Assembly: GCA_018062315.1 (NCBI GenBank)
Contig: JAGOSM010000005.1
Location: forward strand, 1 to 52,979
Direction: 5' to 3'
Origin: Simkaniaceae bacterium
Lineage (GTDB): Bacteria; Chlamydiota; Chlamydiia; Chlamydiales; Simkaniaceae
DNA length: 52,979 nt
The position numbers and the translations under genes were made by a program. Shown in pieces: positions 1-6,879 of this stretch. Numbering within the stretch: position 1 is the stretch's first letter; each line of letters starts with the position of its first letter. The notes beneath the pieces were generated by a model. It was not told the DNA's origin. It did not search any database and saw only the letters and a program-made list of their open reading frames with translations.

Positions 1-140
1 TAACCTCGAGATTATAAGGGGTGTGTGGGCTTGAAGTGACGTGTTTCCCAGCAAAGCCTGCACTATAAAAGGAAGCACTAAGCATGTAGTCATTAGTGGG
101 GAGTTTGCTAAGGACGAGAGTTCGAATCTCTCCACCTCCA
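1..140 (+). ncRNA. ssrA: tmRNA (SsrA), 3' part only; 5' part lies outside the window
   Basis: This is the 3' part of transfer-messenger RNA, which rescues stalled ribosomes. Two pieces show it. CACTAAGCATGTAGT (about 87-101) matches the conserved ACTAAGCATGTAG segment just before the tRNA-like domain. The T arm at 116-132 is a perfect GAGAG-TTCGAAT-CTCTC hairpin. The acceptor strand CACCTCC plus discriminator A ends at 140 and is followed by TTG, so the terminal CCA is not encoded and must be added enzymatically. The tag reading frame and the 5' acceptor strand are upstream of the window. The gene is a common integration site for mobile DNA, which matters for the cassette downstream. Confidence 0.9.
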
Positions 141-331
141 TTGCCGAAGGCTCGACCTACATAAAGGGGCGAGCCGGACGCCTCTCGCGGGCATCTTTAA
201 GCGATCTCTCCTCAGAAATAGCCGGTGGCTATTCCCTTCGTCGTGATCTCTTAAATCTGCTCCGCGATAGATCGCCCGTTCTCCCCTTTCTGCAGCTCTC
301 ACCTCCGACCTTTTTAAAATCAAAAAGAAGC
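141..331. other. GC-rich noncoding stretch after ssrA
   Basis: No convincing gene is present. The stretch is richer in GC than its surroundings and contains short hairpins: GGCTCG (149-154) with CGAGCC (170-175), and AATAGCC-GGT-GGCTATT near 217-233. Neither is followed by a T tract, so no clear intrinsic terminator for ssrA is visible. Open frames crossing it are read from tmRNA sequence and look spurious. Confidence 0.5.
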
Positions 332-400
332 TATACCCAAACAAGCTGAAGCGTTGGTATTTCGGCTGTGCCAAAGCCCAAATGCCAACTCTTCAGCTTG
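332..400. repeat. Dispersed TATACC repeat, full hairpin copy
   Basis: The unit opens with TATACCCAAACAAGCTGAAG (332-351). The arm 342-362 is nearly the exact reverse complement of 380-400, with two mismatches in 21, around a 17-base spacer. Shorter copies of the same unit occur at 2957, 6841, 7989, 9431, 10642, 13647 and 29106. It is therefore a dispersed intergenic repeat able to form a long stem. Confidence 0.8.
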
Positions 401-532
401 AAAGTTCCAGGTATCCACTAATGAAAAAATGCATCCATTTTTAATGGCCTCCGTCTTCCGCTGCATCTAATAATTTTGTGCCATATAAGAAAAAATATAA
501 ACAATAGGCTTGTAAATCACAATTCACAGCTC

Positions 533-565
533 AAATGTCCGAATGTCAGGCTTAGGCCCCACATA
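533..565 (+). repeat. Direct repeat, left copy, bracketing the ssrA-side cassette
   Basis: AAATGTCCGAATGTC followed by a GGC-TAGGCCCC-type tail. The same 15 bases followed by a similar tail recur at 2723-2757 in the same orientation, on the far side of four genes. A flanking-repeat role is inferred. From 401 to here nothing else is recognisable. Confidence 0.6.
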
Positions 566-574
566 CAATCGTCT

Positions 575-907
575 TTAAACAACTTTATTCTTAGAAGTTA
601 ATTTTTGGCGTTTTTTTGGAGCCGATGGTTTTTTTATACGCTTTGTTTTGGGTGCGTTGGGAGCTGGAGATCCGCGCAATAAGCCATCTGTACTTAAATC
701 TTCATCAAGATCTGGCCAGTGAATTCCATAGCCCCCTCCGCAAAGTTCCCAATAAGATCGTTGTTTTGAGGTAGCTTTTAAGAGTTTTGGATACCATGTT
801 AAAGGAACAGAGATCGTTCTCCCATCCATAAGATCAACAACAAGTGAGTCCCTGGTAAAATAAACAGCCTCAACACGTTCATCAGTTTTAAGAGCCAAAG
901 TACCCAT
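575..907 (-). CDS. DUF2442 family protein
   Basis: A 110-residue protein. Residues about 8-78 follow the DUF2442 pattern: a short strand with the sense 'D-G-R-T-I-S-V-P-L', then 'W-Y-P-K-L', ending in 'G-I-H-W-P-D-L-D-E-D'. The last 30 residues are a Lys/Arg/Pro-rich tail that may bind nucleic acid, although this is only a composition argument. It overlaps the upstream DUF4160 gene by 20 bp, so the two are surely cotranscribed. DUF4160-DUF2442 neighbours are widespread in accessory regions and are often suspected to be toxin-antitoxin pairs. No biochemical role is established that I know of. The family call is firm; the toxin-antitoxin idea is inference. Confidence 0.8.
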   Translation of the reverse strand: MGTLALKTDERVEAVYFTRDSLVVDLMDGRTISVPLTWYPKLLKATSKQRSYWELCGGGYGIHWPDLDEDLSTDGLLRGSPAPNAPKTKRIKKPSAPKKRQKLTSKNKVV

Positions 908-1124
908 ACCACTCGTCCATTAGTAATTTTTGATGTTCAGCTACTAGTTTAAGTAGCTCGTTTAGTTCTTTTTTGGAGAACCCTATATTAGCAGCTAGAG
1001 CTATCTTTTTTAACCAAAATTTTGCAGAGGAACTATCCTTATCTACATGAACGTGGGGAGGTTCGTTGGGCTCATGACTGTAAAAGTAAAATCGATAGGA
1101 ACCAATTCTTAAAACTGTTGGCAT
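888..1124 (-). CDS. DUF4160 family protein
   Basis: A 78-residue protein covering a whole DUF4160 domain. It shows the typical 'G-Y/F-R-F-Y-F-Y-S-x-E' strand, the 'P-H-V-H-V' signature (residues about 22-28) and a C-terminal 'E-L-L-K-L-V-x-E-H' helix ending in W-Y-G-Y-F. The start is an ATG preceded by GAGG seven bases upstream, which fixes it well. It is the first gene of a two-gene unit with the overlapping DUF2442 gene. An inverted repeat just upstream could be an autoregulatory operator. The likely role, as partner in a small toxin-antitoxin-like module, is inferred from this arrangement. Confidence 0.8.
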   Translation of the reverse strand: MPTVLRIGSYRFYFYSHEPNEPPHVHVDKDSSSAKFWLKKIALAANIGFSKKELNELLKLVAEHQKLLMDEWYGYFGS

Positions 1125-1135
1125 TTGAAGACCTC

Positions 1136-1152
1136 ATACAAAATATATGTAT
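1136..1152 (-). promoter_or_regulatory. Candidate operator of the DUF4160/DUF2442 unit
   Basis: An inverted repeat, ATACA (1136-1140) and TGTAT (1148-1152), lies 12-28 bp upstream of the DUF4160 start in an AT-rich promoter region. Autoregulation is usual for toxin-antitoxin units, but here it is only suggested by position. Confidence 0.3.
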
Positions 1153-1207
1153 AGAATTTTATATTAAATCGCAAAGATGAAAAATATGGACCCACTTAAT
1201 GTGTGCT

Positions 1208-1227
1208 AGGGGTCAGGCATGACCCCT
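1208..1227. repeat. Perfect 8-bp hairpin between divergent genes
   Basis: AGGGGTCA-GGCA-TGACCCCT forms an 8-bp perfect stem with a 4-base loop. Its core resembles the GGCCTGACCCC part of the direct repeat at 2739-2750 in inverted orientation. It lies between two divergently transcribed units, so a terminator role is unlikely; a repeat remnant is more likely. Confidence 0.5.
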
Positions 1228-1296
1228 CCATTTTCTTTACACAAAAATCTTCTTTTTTTAAGCTAGCCTTTTCTAAAAAGAATAGGACAAAAGAAG

Positions 1297-1998
1297 ATGG
1301 TTTTTGTAAAAGCCAAGGTAGGACCTCCCAACATTGGAGATCCTGAGGATAGAATCACTGTCCAATATTTCGATGAAGAAGGGAATATGACTATTCGTAG
1401 TGGAGGCACTCGCGCCTGGAGATGTAATAACCCAGGAAACTTACATAGAAGCCACTACAGCATGAGCAAACAAAGAAGAGCGATAGGCTTTGCTGGAGAT
1501 GCTAAGGATGAATATGCCGTATATCCTAATAAAGAGGTAGGACACGAAGCCCTCGTCGTAATGTTAAAAGGTTCGGTATACTCGCCTTTAACTCTACGGG
1601 AAGCCATGCTCCGTTATGACAAAAAGAAGAAAGATTACATTGATATCATAGCTAAGAGAACTGGACTTAATCCAGAAAGAATCATTAAATCTCTAGATGA
1701 CAATGAATTTGAAAGTTTTTGGAAAGCCATTGAGCATGTTGAAAGTTGGGTAGAAGGGAAGGAGGATTTCATTCCAAAATGGATCATCTCCGGAGTTCAC
1801 AAAAAGAGAGGGACGATTTTTGAATACCTAATTCAAACTGCACAAGGGGCTCTTTGGTTGAAAAAAGAAGAAACTATCCTACTCGCCACCGAAGGCAAGC
1901 TTCATGCCATTGTTGTGCATCTAAAAAATGGAACGATGTATCTTCGCCCTGAGCATAGATCCGCTCCATTTGAATTGGTCACCCAGGAACTCTCATGA
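1297..1998 (+). CDS. Lysozyme-like / phage P5-like protein with NNPGN motif
   Basis: A 233-residue soluble protein without a signal peptide. Residues about 36-110 carry the pattern 'G-G-T-R-A-W-R-C-N-N-P-G-N-L', then 'A-I-G-F-A' and 'Y-A-V-Y-P-N-K-E-V-G-H-E-A-L'. This pattern is typical of the N-x-N-P-G-N family annotated as phage structural protein P5 or a muramidase-like domain, and is also found in contact-delivered toxins. The C-terminal 80 residues are not recognised. The stop overlaps the start of a lipoprotein gene (ATGA), so the two are translationally coupled. The proposed activity on peptidoglycan follows from the family pattern only. Lack of a secretion signal fits an enzyme exported by another route. 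An immunity relation with the next gene is discussed in the findings. Confidence 0.65.
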   Translation: MVFVKAKVGPPNIGDPEDRITVQYFDEEGNMTIRSGGTRAWRCNNPGNLHRSHYSMSKQRRAIGFAGDAKDEYAVYPNKEVGHEALVVMLKGSVYSPLTLREAMLRYDKKKKDYIDIIAKRTGLNPERIIKSLDDNEFESFWKAIEHVESWVEGKEDFIPKWIISGVHKKRGTIFEYLIQTAQGALWLKKEETILLATEGKLHAIVVHLKNGTMYLRPEHRSAPFELVTQELS

Positions 1999-2669
1999 AA
2001 AAAATAGGGGTCTGTATCATATTGGCACTTTTACTTTCCAGCTGTGATAAGCAAAAAACGAAGCCCATTAATATCGATAACCTCACCTCTCTTAAAACTG
2101 AATTCCTTCAACAGATCACTACAAGTGATGCTGAAGAAGGACCTTTCAGCTTCAATTATAATTTTAGAACCATCTTCTTCTCCAAAGAGGTAACAAGCCT
2201 ATTTGGTGAAATCTGTATTCATGATCGGCTGCCCCATGGGTGGAAGTACTACGAAGGCAAAACCTTTTACACAATAAATAATAGGCGTAAGGAGATCTTG
2301 TTAAGCGATCTTTTCAAAACTAATAGCCAAAGAGAGTTTTTAAGGAAAATCTGCGAAGATAGCTTGAAAAAAGAATCGATATCCTACTTTGCAGGCAAAG
2401 ATCCCTTGTACACCTCTCTTCCATATGACTTTATCCATACTTTTGTCATAGATGACAAGAACCTCATCATTATTTTTCAACCCTATGCAGTTGGAGGGGG
2501 TGCCGATGGTCCCTTCCTAGTTAAAGTCCCCTTCACCGACCTTAAGGGACATTGGGAAGAGTCGCATCCCATACATGCTTTGCTGAGTAAGTCCATTGAA
2601 TCGCGCGACTTTACTTCCTCTTGGGATCTAAAGCAATTCTATGAAGATTTAACAAAAGAAGAGGCGTAA
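1995..2669 (+). CDS. DUF3298 (RsiV-like) lipoprotein
   Basis: A 224-residue predicted lipoprotein. The first 17 residues form a short signal with the lipobox L-L-S-S-C, so Cys17 would be lipidated. The body resembles DUF3298: 'E-G-K-T-F-Y-T-I-N-N', 'L-L-S-D-L-F-K', then 'F-V-I-D-D-K-N-L-I-I-I-F-Q-P-Y-A-V-G-G-G-A-D-G-P' and 'V-K-V-P-F-T-D-L'. It matches the C-terminal domain of PdaC and of the anti-sigma factor RsiV, whose outer domain is known to bind lysozyme. It overlaps the preceding lysozyme-like gene by four bases. A role as an inhibitor or immunity protein for that neighbour is inferred from this combination. Confidence 0.7.
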   Translation: MKKIGVCIILALLLSSCDKQKTKPINIDNLTSLKTEFLQQITTSDAEEGPFSFNYNFRTIFFSKEVTSLFGEICIHDRLPHGWKYYEGKTFYTINNRRKEILLSDLFKTNSQREFLRKICEDSLKKESISYFAGKDPLYTSLPYDFIHTFVIDDKNLIIIFQPYAVGGGADGPFLVKVPFTDLKGHWEESHPIHALLSKSIESRDFTSSWDLKQFYEDLTKEEA

Positions 2670-2671
2670 AT

Positions 2672-2896
2672 TCATGCAATAGTGCATAGAGGAGCGTGTT
2701 CGAATCTCTCTATTTTATTCCCAAATGTCCGAATGTCCGGCCTGACCCCATCATACATGACCCCATCATACACCAAATCTAAAGGGATTTGCACTTTGGA
2801 TTCTGTCATAGGAAAAACTTTCCAATCATTTCTGGTTGCAGCCCCTTGAGTACTTGCTGCACTAGCAAGCAAGAACAAAAAGAAAAACCGTTTCAT
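2672..2896 (-). pseudogene. Remnant of a small exported protein, 3' end replaced by repeat DNA
   Basis: A 74-codon frame begins at an ATG with a good ribosome-binding site (AAGGGG, four bases upstream) and a clear signal peptide (M-K-R-F-F-F-L-F-L-L-A-S-A-A). After about 50 codons it reads through the direct repeat and the T-arm-like sequence at 2698-2757, so the C-terminus is not original. It looks like the 5' end of an exported-protein gene cut by the insertion or recombination that placed the repeat. No function can be named. Confidence 0.45.
2698..2757 (+). repeat. T-arm-like 13-mer plus right copy of the direct repeat
   Basis: GTTCGAATCTCTC at 2698-2710 is identical to the tmRNA T-loop/T-stem bases 120-132. 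Twelve bases further on, AAATGTCCGAATGTC with a CGGCCTGACCCC tail (2723-2757) repeats 533-565. The stem of the T arm is not preserved here, so this is not a tRNA. A decayed right-hand attachment site for something inserted at ssrA is possible. Confidence 0.5.
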
Positions 2897-2956
2897 AAAT
2901 CCCCTTATATAAAATTGATCCCAAGAAATATCACTCTTATATTCAGAAGTTCTGCA

Positions 2957-2993
2957 ATATACCAAAACAAGCTAAAGAACTGGCATTTGGGCC
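2957..2993 (+). repeat. Dispersed TATACC repeat copy
   Basis: ATATACCAAAACAAGCTAAA followed by GAACTGGCATTTGGGCC. This matches the left arm and part of the loop of the hairpin copy at 332-400; the second arm is missing. It ends exactly at the stop codon of the methyltransferase on the minus strand. Confidence 0.75.
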
Positions 2994-3794
2994 TTAAATT
3001 TTTTGCACGACAAAACGGAAAATCTTCAGTTCCTCTACTTCAAGTGCTTTGACAATAGATTCATAACCTTCTATGGAAGCCTCTAACCCTGCTTCATCAA
3101 AATAGGTTAAAAATGTTTGATGTTCCTTATCGTTTTGAAGTCGCTTCACAATCTCTTGATTGAATCGATGATAGACACAACTATCGTCCCTTACAGAAAG
3201 AATCGTAAAACCATTTTTTTCCAATAATTCGATATAACCGTTTTTGCTTTCTGGGAAAAGAGCTAGATTCTCTAGTGCAACTAACCGTGCTATATTTCCT
3301 CCCCATTGCTTATTACTAGAGCTTAACCAGTCAGTAATAACTAGTAGGCCTCCCTTTTTAAGAAGTCGGTAACATTCTTGCAAAATCTCATCTTTTGTTT
3401 CAAGATGCGTAAGCACCCCCTTGCTATAGATGATATCATAGCTGTCATTAGGGATAGACCAACCTGTATTGCTATCACTGAGACGAAAATCCACCCTCCC
3501 TTTAAGATGCTCAGGTGTTCGGTTTTTTGATTCCTCTACCATCCATCTATTTACTTCGAGTCCCGTTATCTGCATCGAGAACTTCTCAGCCAAATAAAAA
3601 GCAACCCCTCCTATTCCTGAACCAATATCTAGTCCTACTTTATTTTCCAAAGGAAGTGAGTCAAACATATAGTCTATTCCCTCTAAACCACCTTCTGACA
3701 TCATGCCTGCACCATAAGCGGCTTCAAGCTGTAAGCAGTAATGAGGAGTATATTCCTCTTCCAACGATGAAAAATGCGATTTTCTGATAAACAT
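2994..3794 (-). CDS. Class I SAM-dependent methyltransferase (phosphoethanolamine MT-like)
   Basis: A 266-residue cytoplasmic protein. A Rossmann methyltransferase fold is marked by motif I 'G-L-D-I-G-S-G-I-G-G' (residues about 54-63), the acidic 'G-L-E-V-N-R-W-M' after strand 2, motif IV-like 'Y-D-I-I-Y-S-K-G-V-L-T-H', and 'L-K-K-G-G-L-L-V-I-T-D-W'. The phrasing 'Y-G-x-G-M-M-S-E-G-G-L' ahead of motif I and 'A-E-K-F' after it resembles phosphoethanolamine or phosphocholine-pathway N-methyltransferases. The substrate remains uncertain. The gene stands alone on the minus strand, with repeats on both sides. Confidence 0.75.
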   Translation of the reverse strand: MFIRKSHFSSLEEEYTPHYCLQLEAAYGAGMMSEGGLEGIDYMFDSLPLENKVGLDIGSGIGGVAFYLAEKFSMQITGLEVNRWMVEESKNRTPEHLKGRVDFRLSDSNTGWSIPNDSYDIIYSKGVLTHLETKDEILQECYRLLKKGGLLVITDWLSSSNKQWGGNIARLVALENLALFPESKNGYIELLEKNGFTILSVRDDSCVYHRFNQEIVKRLQNDKEHQTFLTYFDEAGLEASIEGYESIVKALEVEELKIFRFVVQKI

Positions 3795-3821
3795 GAGTAA
3801 CCCCGTTCGTTAAGAAATTAT

Positions 3822-3850
3822 TAACCTAAGTTTCGATTTATTTCCAATGA
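3822..3850 (+). repeat. Partial copy of the AACCTGAGTTTCGA palindromic repeat
   Basis: AACCTAAGTTTCGATTTATT, then TCCAATGA, matches the right arm (reverse complement) of the palindrome at 10156-10322, which reads AACCTGAGTTTCGAGTTTAT then TTCCCATGA. Only the outer part of one arm is present. It lies in the promoter region of the methyltransferase. Confidence 0.6.
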
Positions 3851-3913
3851 ATTGACATTCTCTTCCTGTTTTTGGTAATTTCCGAAAACATTCTTATTTT
3901 ACTCATACACAGC

Positions 3914-5011
3914 CTACTTTCTTGACGTTATAAAGCTAAATTCATTAAATAGTTGAGACCACTTGTCCAAGATAGTGAGCCGATGGGATTCCGCATACTT
4001 CTTTATTCGCCGTCTTAGCAAGGAAAAATCCACTGTATCGATTTTGTACTGAAGGTCTTCCCAAGAATCAAAATAGGTAATTATCTCTTCTCGTCCAGGT
4101 TGATACCATTCCGAAAGCTCGAAAAGTTCTCTCTCAACTAAATACTCCCGATTAACAAACCAATATTGATCATCTTGAAGGAGGGTTTTAAGAAAGGAGA
4201 TAGAAGGAATAAAATAGGGAATTCCTTCTGAGATATTTTCAAATAAAGCTAAATTTGACCATGCATAGGGAAAATGAATAATTCCTTTGAAATCACTTAA
4301 ATCTGCCGCTCCATTGTATCTTCCACAATAAATAGGTGTCGTTAGTTCCGAACATTTATTAAAAAAAAGCTCTTCATTAGAATAAGGTGGAAGAAAAAAA
4401 GTGTCTTTCTTATTAATTGTATGAGGAATCAAAGAACCAGAAGCTAACCTCTTCGTAATAGGAGCGCAGGGAGTAATCACGAGATCTCCCGTGTCTACTC
4501 CGTTTTTTAGTGCATATTCATGCTCAAATAAAGTATAAGCTACTACTTTTACATTCTGAATTTGGGAGGCTTTCTGGAATAGTTGATAAAATTCAGCATC
4601 TGGGAAAGGACAATCTAAGCTTGCTTGATCACTATAATCGAAACGATTGCACACCCAAACGATAAGAGGTTTGGTAAAGCCATTTTGCAAAAAAATCCGA
4701 GCCAAAGGGGCTGTATCGGAAGTCATAATTACGTCAAACTGGTCAAAGGTAGATTTATGTAATTTAAAGATGCGATCAGCTCTTTCGTGCCCCATATTAT
4801 AAAGAACATTCCCTTGAGAGATCCCATCAAAGAATAAAGCAGGAAGATCCGGAATAAACCAGGTCTCCACTTCAAATCCTAATACCTGAGCAACCTCTTG
4901 AATTTCCTGAGCGCATCCCTTATGGAAGGTCAAATGAAGAACCCGAAAGGGCTCTTGCTGTGCGATTGCAAAATTGCAAATTACTAACAAAAGAGCACCA
5001 AGCCTTATCAT
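3914..5011 (-). CDS. Exported glycosyltransferase-like protein
   Basis: A 365-residue protein with a signal peptide (M-I-R-L-G-A-L-L-L-V-I-C-N-F-A-I-A, cut near Q18). The remainder looks like a GT-B glycosyltransferase of a poorly described family: 'L-H-L-T-F-H-K-G-C', 'I-M-T-S-D-T-A-P-L-A-R-I-F-L-Q-N', 'V-W-V-C-N-R-F-D-Y-S-D', and a C-terminal 'H-F-P-Y-A-W-S-N-L-A-L-F-E-N-I-S-E-G-I-P' segment like a nucleotide-sugar-binding region. It is the last gene of a three-gene unit in which each start overlaps the previous stop. From memory, similar proteins occur in giant viruses of amoebae. The glycosyltransferase call is moderate and the donor and acceptor are unknown. Confidence 0.6.
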   Translation of the reverse strand: MIRLGALLLVICNFAIAQQEPFRVLHLTFHKGCAQEIQEVAQVLGFEVETWFIPDLPALFFDGISQGNVLYNMGHERADRIFKLHKSTFDQFDVIMTSDTAPLARIFLQNGFTKPLIVWVCNRFDYSDQASLDCPFPDAEFYQLFQKASQIQNVKVVAYTLFEHEYALKNGVDTGDLVITPCAPITKRLASGSLIPHTINKKDTFFLPPYSNEELFFNKCSELTTPIYCGRYNGAADLSDFKGIIHFPYAWSNLALFENISEGIPYFIPSISFLKTLLQDDQYWFVNREYLVERELFELSEWYQPGREEIITYFDSWEDLQYKIDTVDFSLLRRRIKKYAESHRLTILDKWSQLFNEFSFITSRK

Positions 5012-5763
5012 TTTTGTAACACCACCTGATACTCATCCATTATCACTTTAAAACCATGCTGGAGTAAAAAAGGAAGTGAGTATTTGGATTTACCAAGATC
5101 ACTTAATTCTCCAAACTTTCTGGGTGTCCGATTTTTCACATCATCAAGTAAAATCAACCCATCTTTTGCGAGCAAGTTCCGCGCGACGATGACTTTTACC
5201 TCTTCAAGTTGCAATAGTGCACTAGGTTCAATAGGAGTCATATCTCCAGTATCAAGATACAAAAGATCGATCCCCTGGGGAAAATCACACTCCCTTAAAA
5301 AAGCCACTGAATCTTTTACATGGTATGTCATGATCTGAGCAAAATCTGCTGTCATGATTTGACAGCGAGCGATATGACTCGGACTTAGATCTACCGTGTG
5401 GATCTCAGGAGATAAATGTGATAGGCTAATAGCCGCCATACGAGTAAAAAAACCTGCGCCCCAATCCCATGTTTCTGGCTGATCCAATTGCCAATAGGAT
5501 ATCTGGTCAGAGTTACAGCCCGCTAACCCTCCATGGTTAAAACTACGAGAGGTCCCCAACTCTACAACCACCTTTCCCCTGTTTTTCTCGAAATGATCAA
5601 AAACAAAACGAAAAGTTTCATAGCGAGAGAGAGGCAATCTTGACAAAGACGACCAGTTTTGTCCTTCATAAGTGCCCCATTCTAAAAAATCTTTATACAC
5701 CTCTAATGGGTTAGCTATTAAGAAAAACGGAATAAAGATCATACCTACCACAAATTTAATCAT
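5008..5763 (-). CDS. Exported SAM-methyltransferase-fold protein
   Basis: A 251-residue protein opening with a hydrophobic signal (M-I-K-F-V-V-G-M-I-F-I-P-F-F-L-I-A). A methyltransferase-24-like fold follows: 'K-V-V-V-E-L-G-T-S-R' as motif I (residues about 64-73), 'I-H-T-V-D-L-S-P' as the acidic strand 2 end, 'G-I-D-L-L-Y-L-D-T-G-D' and 'D-G-L-I-L-L-D-D-V'. It overlaps its downstream glycosyltransferase-like neighbour by four bases and the upstream one by eight, so the three are one operon. A methyltransferase with a signal peptide is unusual, because SAM is cytoplasmic. It may act in a host-facing compartment or the segment may be a membrane anchor. Confidence 0.6.
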   Translation of the reverse strand: MIKFVVGMIFIPFFLIANPLEVYKDFLEWGTYEGQNWSSLSRLPLSRYETFRFVFDHFEKNRGKVVVELGTSRSFNHGGLAGCNSDQISYWQLDQPETWDWGAGFFTRMAAISLSHLSPEIHTVDLSPSHIARCQIMTADFAQIMTYHVKDSVAFLRECDFPQGIDLLYLDTGDMTPIEPSALLQLEEVKVIVARNLLAKDGLILLDDVKNRTPRKFGELSDLGKSKYSLPFLLQHGFKVIMDEYQVVLQK

Positions 5764-6721
5764 GGAGATACCCCTTTAGATCAAGGAACTGAAGGATCGT
5801 CTGAATACGGTTGATATACGTGTGTTTTGTTTTCACAAAATCCATGAGCTCATAGAGTTCTTCTAAGGTTATTGTATTGGATCTTGCCTGTGCGTCATAG
5901 AACAGCTCGTAGCTATTCGGGTTATACACAATTTTCCGCTCGAATAATTCATAGACTCGAAAGGAATTTGTAACACCCAATTGCCCATAGCTAATATTTT
6001 TAAAAATCCGACATGGAATATACCCGACCCGTTTCTGCCATTCACCGACAATCGCAGGAGCCAGGTAAGATGAAGTAATCAATCCCTGATGCTGATCCTC
6101 TTCAATCCCTGTGCCGTCAGGACGAGCTGCAATAAAAGAGATGTCATTTTCTTCACATGCGATTCGAAAAGGATCAATCTCTGTAAAATTGCCGAAAACA
6201 CCCTCTCCAAGAGTACCTATCCAATGGACCTCCCTTTGTTTTTGCACCTGACTTAAATTTTGCTTATTGTTTTCTATTTCATAAGGAAATAGATGGGTTG
6301 CCCAAGGCATATATATGACATTGCCAACTATGTCCAAATAAATACATGGTTCAATTTTTTTTAAGTAGGATTTTTTTAATACATTATCTGTATAAACCTC
6401 AATACAAACCTGTTTTAATCCCTGGTATTTATCTGGCGAGCAATGATGAATGATATAAACCCCATCTTTCCGAAGAGGAATTTCCAGATCTACTTGTCCT
6501 TCAGTTAAGAACAAGGCATTTGAGAAATCAAAATCTGAAACATCATCTTGGTCATCAAACCAATAGGCAGGATACCCTAGATATTGGAAGGCACGAAAAA
6601 AACCATTATGGACATAAGAATGTGTATGGGTATGAAGTTTATGACCCCAAATGACTACTTTGTCAAAACCCATGCCTATTGTATTCCAAAGTAAGAAGAT
6701 GGTGATAAAAAATCGACGCAC
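5756..6721 (-). CDS. Exported glycosyltransferase-like protein (first gene of the trio)
   Basis: About 321 residues. I place the start at the GTG at 6721: AGGGG lies five bases upstream and the first residues form a signal peptide (R-R-F-F-I-T-I-F-L-L-W-N-T-I-G-M-G). The frame stays open to a GTG at 6811, but that start lacks a spaced ribosome-binding site. Landmarks are 'V-V-I-W-G-H-K-L-H-T-H-T-H-S-Y-V-H', 'Y-W-F-D-D', 'I-H-H-C-S-P', 'V-H-W-I-G-T-L-G' and a C-terminal 'N-S-F-R-V-Y-E-L-F-E-R-K-I' resembling a GT-B C-lobe. It heads the overlapping trio. Related sequences are, as I recall, found in amoebal giant viruses. The function is inferred only. Confidence 0.55.
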   Translation of the reverse strand: MRRFFITIFLLWNTIGMGFDKVVIWGHKLHTHTHSYVHNGFFRAFQYLGYPAYWFDDQDDVSDFDFSNALFLTEGQVDLEIPLRKDGVYIIHHCSPDKYQGLKQVCIEVYTDNVLKKSYLKKIEPCIYLDIVGNVIYMPWATHLFPYEIENNKQNLSQVQKQREVHWIGTLGEGVFGNFTEIDPFRIACEENDISFIAARPDGTGIEEDQHQGLITSSYLAPAIVGEWQKRVGYIPCRIFKNISYGQLGVTNSFRVYELFERKIVYNPNSYELFYDAQARSNTITLEELYELMDFVKTKHTYINRIQTILQFLDLKGYLHD

Positions 6722-6840
6722 TGCAACCCCTATTTCAAAAAATAAATACCCATATCGTAACGTAAAACAGCGATGACGCAAAGGATTTTCTAGCAAAAGT
6801 TCTGAATGCACCTCGAAAACAAAAGAAGCAAATCAAAATT

Positions 6841-6866
6841 CCAGTTCTTCAACTTGTTTTGGTATA
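6841..6866 (-). repeat. Dispersed TATACC repeat copy (minus orientation)
   Basis: The reverse complement reads TATACCAAAACAAGTTGAAG then AACTGG, one arm of the family. It sits between the trio's first gene and the stop of the porin gene. Confidence 0.75.
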
Positions 6867-6879
6867 CATTGAATATCAT

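Noticed and set aside
41-374. Open frames on both strands across the ssrA end (102 and 88 codons)
   Set aside because: They read through the tmRNA; the minus-strand product ends in the W-R-D-S-N-S-R-P pattern that typically arises from T-arm sequence. No ribosome-binding site or domain.
1297-2669. Prophage remnant
   Set aside because: The P5-like motif alone is not enough. No capsid, tail, terminase or integrase gene is seen.
2690-2720. Possible tRNA gene because of GTTCGAATC
   Set aside because: Only the T-loop-like 13-mer is present. The stem is not complementary and no D arm, anticodon arm or acceptor can be folded.
6722-6811. Longer N-terminus for the first gene of the exported trio (GTG at 6811)
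   Set aside because: The GTG at 6721 has AGGGG at good distance and starts a signal peptide; the longer form would bury it and lacks a spaced ribosome site.
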